Shown: positions 55,694-64,000 of the stretch, one piece after another
How positions within the stretch are numbered: the stretch's first letter is position 1
Layout of the letters: the number at the start of each line of letters is the position of its first letter
Source: Rhodocyclaceae bacterium
GTDB lineage: Bacteria; Pseudomonadota; Gammaproteobacteria; Burkholderiales; Rhodocyclaceae
Assembly: GCA_030681195.1 (NCBI GenBank)
Contig: JAUXXJ010000045.1
Span: 310,001-374,000, forward strand
Reading direction: 5' to 3'
Length of the DNA: 64,000 nucleotides
Position numbers and translations under genes: made by a program
Notes under the pieces: model-generated
Database searches by the model: none
Told to the model about the DNA's origin: nothing
What the model saw: the letters and a program-made list of their open reading frames with translations, nothing else

Positions 55694-56803
55694 ATGCTTC
55701 TATTTAAAGGATCTAGAGATCAATTCCTGACACCCTTGCAGGCTGTCTGCGGTATCGTCGAAAAGCGTCATACCTTGCCCATTCTTTCGAATGTTCTGAT
55801 CGAAAAAAAGGGCGAACGACTGACCTTGCTGGCAACGGATATCGAGATGCAGATCCGCACCAGCACGCCATCGACCGGACCGGAAGAAGTGGCCGTCACC
55901 GTCGCGGCACGCAAGATGCAGGACATCCTTCGTTCGCTGCCGGAAAGCGCGGAAATCAGCCTGAGTCTGGAAGATCGACGCTTGCAGATGAAGGCCGGCA
56001 AAAGCCGCTTCAACCTGCAAACGCTGCCAGCAGAAGATTTTCCGCGCATGGCGGAAGCTGGCGGGTCGCCCACCGTGCTCAAGCTGACGCAAAAGCAGTT
56101 CAAGCGTCTGCTCAGCCTGGTGCAATACGCCATGGCGCAGCAGGACATTCGCTACTACCTGAACGGTTTGCTGTTGGTGGTCAATCAGAATGAATTGCGC
56201 GTTGTGGCGACCGATGGTCATCGACTGGCGTATGCCAGCGAATCAATCACCGGCATGGCTAATGACGGGCGGATTGACGTCATCCTGCCGCGCAAGACGG
56301 TAATGGAATTATCCCGCCAGCTGGCGGATAACGATGAGCCGCTGGAAATTGCCTTGATGGGCACGCAGGCACGCTTCAGCTTTGGCGATGTTGAATTCAT
56401 CAGCAAACTGATCGACGGCAAGTTCCCCGATTACGAGCGCGTGATACCGCAAAATCAAAACAAATCGATCAAGCTTGATCGTTCGCTGTTGCAGCATTGT
56501 CTGCAGCGTGCCGCGATTTTGACCAATGAAAAATTTCGTGGGGTTCGTCTCGTCTTATCTCCTGGCAGCCTGAAAATTCTTTCGGCCAACGCGGAAAACG
56601 AAGAAGCCCAGGAAGAGCTCGAAGTCGACTACAACGCCGAAGAACTGGATATTGGCTTCAACGTCAATTATCTGGTCGACGTGCTCAATAACGTGGCGAC
56701 TGATGTGATTGAAATTCGTTTGGCCGATAGCAACTCGAGTGCCTTGATGATGCTGCCAGACAACGAGCGTTTCAAGTACGTCGTGATGCCAATGCGCATT
56801 TAA
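55694..56803 (+). CDS. dnaN: DNA polymerase III beta sliding clamp
   Basis: 369 residues. LLFKGSRDQFLTPLQAVCGIV at the start, YYLNGLLLVV, and the C-terminal YVVMPMRI are beta-clamp hallmarks. It forms the processivity ring. CATCAGGAG precedes the ATG. Confidence 0.99.
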   Translation: MLLFKGSRDQFLTPLQAVCGIVEKRHTLPILSNVLIEKKGERLTLLATDIEMQIRTSTPSTGPEEVAVTVAARKMQDILRSLPESAEISLSLEDRRLQMKAGKSRFNLQTLPAEDFPRMAEAGGSPTVLKLTQKQFKRLLSLVQYAMAQQDIRYYLNGLLLVVNQNELRVVATDGHRLAYASESITGMANDGRIDVILPRKTVMELSRQLADNDEPLEIALMGTQARFSFGDVEFISKLIDGKFPDYERVIPQNQNKSIKLDRSLLQHCLQRAAILTNEKFRGVRLVLSPGSLKILSANAENEEAQEELEVDYNAEELDIGFNVNYLVDVLNNVATDVIEIRLADSNSSALMMLPDNERFKYVVMPMRI

Positions 56804-59305
<2,502 letters not shown>

Positions 59306-59346
59306 AAAAATTTTTCGCTCGTTCAACATGTGGAAACGCTGACGCA

Positions 59347-60186
59347 ATGGCGTGGAGTCGACTAGAGGTAGAAGCTACCGTCGCCGACTATTTCCACATG
59401 CTGATGTTGGAGTTGTCGGGTCAGTCCTACAACAAATCAGCACATCGTAAGCTGCTACTGCAACTACTCAGTGGCCGAACGGATGCAGCAGTCGAGAGAA
59501 AGCACCAAAATATTAGTGCCATACTCATCCAGTATGGCGTTCCCTACATATCCGGCTACAAACCCCTTGGCAATTATCAAGCGCTGTTGAGAGAGGTGGT
59601 CGAGGAAAGACTAAAGGTCGACCCTCTCCTTGATCAGGCGGCTGAAGTTGCCTGCTCGACGCCAGCAGCCTCACCTTTGCTTTCCAATTATTCCGGCCTT
59701 CTGGTTGATCCGCCAAAGTTCAATCATGTGGCGCGGGAGCCAGAGGCTGCAGGAGCGTATAGGCCGGTTCCGCAGAAGCGGGATTATCTGGCGAGAGAGG
59801 CTCGTAATATCTCGCTGGGATTGGCAGGAGAGGAGTTTGTTCTCAACTATGAACATTATCGACTCCGATTATTGGGTGAGGATGGCTTGGCAGATCGCGT
59901 AGAGCACGTTTCTAAGACGAAGGGGGATGGGTTGGGGTATGACATCCTTTCGTTCGATGCCAATGGCCGTGAACGCTTCATAGAGGTTAAGACTACTGCT
60001 TTTGGTAAAGAGACCCCATTTTTCGTAAGCCGGGGAGAACTGAGATTCGCCAATGAATACGAAGACGTATTTCACCTCTATCGGCTATTCGATTTTCGAC
60101 GCGAACCGAAACTCTTTGATCTATCGGGGTCGTTAGAGAAACATTGCAGCCTCAATCCTGTGACCTATATCTGTCAATTCTCGTAG
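59347..60186 (+). CDS. DUF3883-domain protein, possible PD-(D/E)XK nuclease of defence type
   Basis: 279 residues. The N-terminal half has RKLLLQLLSGRTDAAVE and KHQNISAILIQYGVPYI with GYKPLGNYQALL, a module I have seen with restriction-type domains. The C-terminal half is DUF3883-like: GLAGEEFVLNYE, GYDILSFD (D199) and FIEVKTT (E213, K215), matching a D...ExK nuclease layout. It lies 41 bases after gyrB and does not belong to the conserved origin cluster; a repeat and a terminator follow. No methylase is near, so type IV-like restriction or an orphan role are equally possible. Confidence 0.7.
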   Translation: MAWSRLEVEATVADYFHMLMLELSGQSYNKSAHRKLLLQLLSGRTDAAVERKHQNISAILIQYGVPYISGYKPLGNYQALLREVVEERLKVDPLLDQAAEVACSTPAASPLLSNYSGLLVDPPKFNHVAREPEAAGAYRPVPQKRDYLAREARNISLGLAGEEFVLNYEHYRLRLLGEDGLADRVEHVSKTKGDGLGYDILSFDANGRERFIEVKTTAFGKETPFFVSRGELRFANEYEDVFHLYRLFDFRREPKLFDLSGSLEKHCSLNPVTYICQFS

Positions 60187-60213
60187 CATCGATAGTCGTC
60201 TCATGTCAGGTCG

Positions 60214-60237
60214 AAAAGTCGGCGCTGGCAAGACGGC
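60214..60237 (+). repeat. 24-bp dispersed repeat, copy 19 (intergenic)
   Basis: AAAAGTCGGCGCTG then GCAAGACGGC, followed by AT. It lies 27 bases after the DUF3883 stop. Confidence 0.92.
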
Positions 60238-60260
60238 ATCCGTTGCTTAGATTGAGACGA

Positions 60261-60289
60261 AAAAATGGCGAGCATTGCTCGCCATTTTT
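60261..60289. terminator. Bidirectional terminator
   Basis: Perfect 13-bp stem AAAAATGGCGAGC/GCTCGCCATTTTT with a three-base loop, between converging genes. T-tracts serve both strands. Confidence 0.92.
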
Positions 60290-60309
60290 CTTGGATGGTA
60301 AAGAACGGC

Positions 60310-61023
60310 TTATTCTGCGCCGACTTCCTTGAGCAGGACGGTGATGACCTTCTTGAGTTCTTCGTCGGTCAGATCGGCTAGACCACCGCGGGCCGGCATG
60401 TTGCCGTGACCACGGATGACGGTCTTGGTAACGGCATCGAGGCCCTTGGAACCGCGCTGGCGCCAGGCCGCCTTGTCAGACAACTTGGGTGCGCCCTGAT
60501 CGCCGGTTTCATGACACTTGAAGCAGGTGGCCTTGGCGATTTCCTCAGGATTCTTGTCGCTCGCTATCGACTTGGTGCCAGCAGCTGGCTCCTTGAAGTT
60601 AGCACCTGACTTATTGGTCATGAAGATAATGGCACGTGCCAGTTCTTCATCAGTTGCATCGGAGCCACCCTTGGGCGGCATAGCGCCTTTACCAGCTTTG
60701 GATGTCTTGGTTAATACATCAAGACCGACGCCAATGCGTGGAGCCCAAGCTGCCTTGTCGCCTGTCTTGGGCGCACCGGCAACGCCAGCCTCATGGCAGG
60801 CACCGCAGATAGCGTTGTAAAGTTCTTCACCTGAACGAGCGCCTGCAGCGGCACTTGAACCTGCCTGAGACCCTGCAAGCTTGATCTTAGCCACGGGCTG
60901 GATGCGCACATTAGTGGCTTCATCATCACCATCCTTGGGGCGTCCGCCCATCGCCATGGCCATGGCGGGTGCCAGAACAAGAAGGCCGGTCATGGCCAGC
61001 GTGCGAGAAAAGTGCTTTTTCAT
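60310..61023 (-). CDS. Diheme cytochrome c (c5-like)
   Basis: 237 residues from the ATG at 61023 with GGGGA upstream. A signal peptide (ALTMTGLL-like hydrophobic stretch ending AMAM) targets the periplasm. Two c-type haem motifs, CGACH and CFKCH, each lie in a similar about 85-residue unit with downstream MPPKGG and MPARGG methionine ligands, so it is an internal duplication. It likely carries electrons to a terminal oxidase or reductase. Confidence 0.9.
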   Translation of the reverse strand: MKKHFSRTLAMTGLLVLAPAMAMAMGGRPKDGDDEATNVRIQPVAKIKLAGSQAGSSAAAGARSGEELYNAICGACHEAGVAGAPKTGDKAAWAPRIGVGLDVLTKTSKAGKGAMPPKGGSDATDEELARAIIFMTNKSGANFKEPAAGTKSIASDKNPEEIAKATCFKCHETGDQGAPKLSDKAAWRQRGSKGLDAVTKTVIRGHGNMPARGGLADLTDEELKKVITVLLKEVGAE

Positions 61024-61059
61024 GCAAATCCCCAAATAATTGATTATTAGCAAGGACTA

Positions 61060-61065
61060 ATTATA
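61060..61065 (-). promoter_or_regulatory. Candidate -10 of the cytochrome c gene
   Basis: TATAAT on the minus strand, 36 bases before the ATG and directly after the tRNA-Arg gene. No consensus -35 is seen. Confidence 0.4.
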
Positions 61066-61069
61066 TATG

Positions 61070-61146
61070 TGGCGCGCCCGGCGCGATTCGAACGCACGAC
61101 CCCTGCCTTCGGAGGGCAGTACTCTATCCAGCTGAGCTACGGGCGC
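61070..61146 (-). tRNA. tRNA-Arg (anticodon CCG)
   Basis: Minus strand, 77 bases with encoded CCA. Acceptor GCGCCCG/CGGGCGC, anticodon stem CTGCC/GGCAG around CTCCGAA, and T arm GTGCGTTCGAATCGCGC. It decodes CGG. Confidence 0.93.
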
Positions 61147-61165
61147 TTTGGGCCAAACGCCGCAT

Positions 61166-61171
61166 ATTATA
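61166..61171 (-). promoter_or_regulatory. Candidate -10 of tRNA-Arg
   Basis: Perfect TATAAT on the minus strand, 19 bases before the tRNA 5' end. No clear -35. Confidence 0.5.
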
Positions 61172-61340
61172 ACCCCCTGGCCCAGGCCGGACGCTTCGGT
61201 GCGTTTTCCGGGTGGGCAAGGGCGGCAAGCCGTCGGATACATGGGGAAAGGCGGGTTTTGATGGCAGTCATTATGAATCAACTGTAAACCCAGGTGCTAG
61301 CATGCGCGGCGGCGCATAAACTGGCCACCCTGACTGAATC

Positions 61341-62840
61341 ATGAACTCCCCTCTTTCCTCCGCACACCGCATCGCCGCCGTCCTGTTTCTCGGATTCGCC
61401 TCTGGTTTACCGCTGGCGCTGACCGGTCAGGCCATGCAGGCCTGGCTGACGGTGGACGGCGTCGATATCGCCACCATCGGCTTTCTTGGCCTGGTGGGTA
61501 TTCCCTACACTTTCAAGTTCCTCTGGGCACCGCTGATGGACCGCTTCGAGCCGCCTTTCCTCGGGCGGCGGCGCGGCTGGCTGGTGCTGACACAACTGGC
61601 GCTGGCAGCGATGCTGTATCTGATGTCCGGCCTGTCGCCCGCTACCGAGCCGCTGCCCTTCGCGGCCGCGGCGGTGCTGGTGGCGTTCCTGTCGGCATCG
61701 CAGGACGTGGTGGTGGATGCCTACCGTACCGATGTACTGGAAGCCCGCGAGCGCGGCCTGGGCGCATCGATGTCGGTGTTCGGCTATCGCATTGCCATGA
61801 TCCTGTCCGGCGGCATCAGCCTGATCTGGGCGGATCAGTGGGGCAGCTGGGGGCAGGTATATCAGGTCATGGCGGCGATCTTCGTGGCCGCCGCCGTTGT
61901 GTCGCTGCTGACTCTGCCGCGCGTCAACAGCGCGCTGAAACCGCTTGCGTCGGCGCCCAGCCGTGAGCTGATCGGCTTCTTCGCCATGCTGGCGGGGGTG
62001 CTGGCCGGCGCCTTCGGTGCACGCTGGCTGCTGATCGGTCTGGGGCTCGATCCCCAGGACGCGAACAAATGGATTCAGTTGCTGTTCATCATGGCCAGCA
62101 TCGTCGCCGCATTGCCGCTGGGCTATTGGGCGGCGCGGCGCGCCGGCTTCGAGACACTGAACCGCTCGTTCGACAGTTTCATGCTGCAACCCGGCGCCAT
62201 CGCCTTCCTGGTTTTGATCGTGCTGTACAAGCTGGGCGACGCCTTCGCCGGGGTGCTGACCACGCCGTTCCTGATCAAGGGCATGGTCTTCTCGCAGGCG
62301 GAAGTCGGCATCGTCAACAAGATCATCGGCATCTGGCTGACCATCTTCGGCGCCCTCGCCGCTGGCGCCATCATGCTGCGCATCAGCCTGTACAAGGCCC
62401 TGCTCATCTTCGGCATTCTGCAATTGCTGTCGAATTTCGGTTTTTACGTGCTTGCCGTGCTCGGCAAGGGCGCCTGGGGCGGTTTCACGCTGCAGCCGTT
62501 CGATCTCGGCTTTGTCGCCATCACCACGCCGGCGGACATCGACTCCTTGCTGATGACGGTGATCGCCTTCGAGAACATCTCCGGCGGCATGGGCACAGCG
62601 GCTTTCGTCGCACTGTTGATGAGCTTGTGCAACCAGCGCTTCTCGGCGACGCATTACGCCCTGCTGTCGGCGCTGGCGGCGGTTGGCCGCATCTACGTCA
62701 GCCCGCTCTCCGGCGTGCTGTCGGAATCGATTGGCTGGCCGGCATTCTTCCTGTTCTCGGTGGTGGCCGCAGTGCCGGGTATCTGGATGGTGTGGCGCAT
62801 GCGCGCGGCGATCAGCGGTCTTAACGGCGCCGTGACATGA
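61341..62840 (+). CDS. ampG: AmpG-like muropeptide permease (MFS)
   Basis: 499 residues, about twelve to fourteen helices. GFASGLPLALTGQAMQAWL, PYTFKFLWAPLMDR and ASQDVVVDAYRTDVL are AmpG hallmarks. It brings anhydro-muropeptides into the cytoplasm for recycling. The region before it (61147-61340) has no gene that I can see. Confidence 0.9.
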   Translation: MNSPLSSAHRIAAVLFLGFASGLPLALTGQAMQAWLTVDGVDIATIGFLGLVGIPYTFKFLWAPLMDRFEPPFLGRRRGWLVLTQLALAAMLYLMSGLSPATEPLPFAAAAVLVAFLSASQDVVVDAYRTDVLEARERGLGASMSVFGYRIAMILSGGISLIWADQWGSWGQVYQVMAAIFVAAAVVSLLTLPRVNSALKPLASAPSRELIGFFAMLAGVLAGAFGARWLLIGLGLDPQDANKWIQLLFIMASIVAALPLGYWAARRAGFETLNRSFDSFMLQPGAIAFLVLIVLYKLGDAFAGVLTTPFLIKGMVFSQAEVGIVNKIIGIWLTIFGALAAGAIMLRISLYKALLIFGILQLLSNFGFYVLAVLGKGAWGGFTLQPFDLGFVAITTPADIDSLLMTVIAFENISGGMGTAAFVALLMSLCNQRFSATHYALLSALAAVGRIYVSPLSGVLSESIGWPAFFLFSVVAAVPGIWMVWRMRAAISGLNGAVT

Positions 62841-62950
62841 AAACCCAAAGGCCGCGACGACGAAAAATAAATGAGCGCTACAATCAACTTTTATCCGGTA
62901 GCGACGTTACGTTGGACATGACGCATCGATCAAGCGCAAGGGAGTTGGAC

Positions 62951-63187
62951 ATGGTGATTGTGATGGATATGAGCACAGGAAAAACAGAAAAGTTGCCGAT
63001 CGAAGTCGAGACGGAAGAGGAATTCGGCCCCTTCGTCGACGAAGTCCTCAATGCCGGGTGGATGCCTCAGCCCGTCGCACGTCTTGAGCCCCGTCCCCAT
63101 GCGGTCGATGCCCTCAGGCCGACCACGGCGGGAAAGGAAATCGACACCGAGGAATTCCTGAGCAATTTGTATCGTCATCAGGAGTAG
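62951..63187 (+). CDS. Small protein of unknown function
   Basis: 78 residues from the ATG at 62951, which has AGGGAG six bases upstream; the frame is open back to an ATG at 62837 that overlaps the ampG stop. It begins MVIVMDMSTGKTEKLPIEVE, is acidic, and has no known domain. It may pair with the gene downstream. Confidence 0.65.
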   Translation: MVIVMDMSTGKTEKLPIEVETEEEFGPFVDEVLNAGWMPQPVARLEPRPHAVDALRPTTAGKEIDTEEFLSNLYRHQE

Positions 63188-63235
63188 CGGCCCTGTTAAA
63201 ATTTTCCGCTATTCATCGCGGCGCAGGGCGGGTAA

Positions 63236-64000
63236 GTGAACTTTTCCGACAACAAGGCAGCAGATACCTCAAAGTTACTTGAGGACATAGAGGCATTCTC
63301 GCGTCAGGGACCGGTGGTGACGAAGGAGCCAGCAAAGCCCGAGATTCATCGGGATGTTCTGGCTTTCCCTGACCTCAACGTGCCACACCATGAAAAACCC
63401 AAGGTGCAATCTCCTGTAAAACCAGCGCCGAATCTTGGTGAGGAAATGCGGCGCGAGGCGCCGCTGGAAAACAGCTTGCTGGCCCGCCTCAAGCAACAGG
63501 CAGAAAGCCTGCAAAAAGACAGCGGCCAGCGCACCGCCGAACAGGAAGCGCGGGCGCAAACCATCAGCGATGCGATTGGTGCGGCCTTCCATTATCTGGA
63601 TGACCTGATCAAGCAACTCAACATCATCAAGCCGGCCATTCCCAAGGAATTTGTTTTCCCCGGCAACATCCTGTTTGCCGACATGACCTGGCTTGAAGGG
63701 GCGACCGATTTCCGCATGGTGCCCTCGGCCAGCGATGATCGTCGTTACGAAGGCCTGACCACCCGGTTCCGCATTGCCTCGGGAAAAAACCTCGTCATTG
63801 ATCGCGAAATGACGACCGTCGAACCCTTCCGCAAACTCTTGCACGACTACAGCATCGTGTTCACGGCCGATGAAAAAATGAATACCCGCAATATTGTCGA
63901 ACGGGCACGCTTCACCTTTCCCTGCGAGATCAAGGCCGGCTTTGTGCTCAAGGCAGATTACGAAATGGGCAATCTCGTCTTGCGCACCCGCAACATCGAT
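63236..64000 (+). CDS. Protein of unknown function, partial (runs off the window)
   Basis: The frame is open from a GTG at 63236 through the last base, 255 codons seen. Residues 1-90 are charged and proline-rich (VNFSDNKAADTSKLLEDIEA), followed by a more ordered region with AIGAAFHYLDDLIKQLNIIKP and FRIASGKNLVIDREMTTVEPF. No membrane span, signal peptide or catalytic motif is seen. I do not recognise the family. It follows the small unknown gene by 48 bases. Confidence 0.7.
   Translation, partial: MNFSDNKAADTSKLLEDIEAFSRQGPVVTKEPAKPEIHRDVLAFPDLNVPHHEKPKVQSPVKPAPNLGEEMRREAPLENSLLARLKQQAESLQKDSGQRTAEQEARAQTISDAIGAAFHYLDDLIKQLNIIKPAIPKEFVFPGNILFADMTWLEGATDFRMVPSASDDRRYEGLTTRFRIASGKNLVIDREMTTVEPFRKLLHDYSIVFTADEKMNTRNIVERARFTFPCEIKAGFVLKADYEMGNLVLRTRNID

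Noticed and set aside
61147-61340. Short open frames between tRNA-Arg and ampG
   Set aside because: No start with ribosome binding site and no protein-like composition; probably promoter DNA only.

Overview
The window is a chromosomal segment around the replication origin of a GC-rich betaproteobacterium. The order rpmH-rnpA-yidD-yidC-mnmE, dnaA-dnaN-gyrB, mnmG-rsmG-parA-parB next to atpIBEFHAGDC, and rpsU-yqeY-dnaG-rpoD with divergent tsaD, points to that class. The liv-type amino-acid ABC system, hemerythrin and c-type cytochrome suggest a Rhodocyclales or Nitrosomonadales-like respiratory bacterium, but the genus cannot be fixed from the sequence. Genes left of about 53.9 kb lie mostly on the minus strand and genes right of it mostly on the plus strand, as expected for forks leaving an origin at rpmH/dnaA/dnaN.

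Layout: 0-2 kb, end of gmhB, a lysophospholipid acyltransferase and two tandem YgjP-like proteins, the first degenerate. 2-6 kb, a signalling cluster: REC-HD-GYP phosphodiesterase, nucleotidyl cyclase fused to hemerythrin, GAF protein, membrane protein. 6-12 kb, tRNA-Ile2 and the rpoD/dnaG/yqeY/rpsU macromolecular-synthesis cluster with tsaD. 12-18 kb, plsY and folB, then accessory blocks (unknown gene plus GIY-YIG-like protein, sirtuin, VapBC) before ybaK, xerD and ogt. 18-24 kb, proA-holA-lptE-leuS. 24-32 kb, uvrD-type helicase, lactonase-like hydrolase, class V aminotransferase, orphan ParA, malic enzyme and quinone oxidoreductase. 32-39 kb, the complete ATP synthase operon. 39-43.5 kb, parB-parA-rsmG-mnmG with two parS sites. 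43.5-48.4 kb, a liv ABC transporter with fused permease/ATPase. 48.4-50.1 kb, a TauE-type permease and a PDC sensor protein. 50-60 kb, the origin block. 60-64 kb, a DUF3883 protein, a diheme cytochrome c, tRNA-Arg, an AmpG-like permease and two unknown genes.

The most striking signal is a 24-bp dispersed repeat, left part AAAAGTCGGCGYTG and right part RCRRGACGGC, found 19 times plus one half-copy in 64 kb and in both orientations. Seven copies are intergenic. Twelve lie inside coding genes, including essential ones (leuS, plsY, yidC), always without breaking the frame and in different reading frames, so the same DNA encodes [22 protein letters not shown] or PSRQRRLF. Intergenic copies sit at the joints between accessory gene blocks, and the core operons (rpoD/dnaG, atp, dnaA-gyrB) lack the repeat. 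The element is not a hairpin and carries no gene. It behaves like a DNA-uptake-type signal or a minimal in-frame dispersed element. I do not recognise it as a named family.
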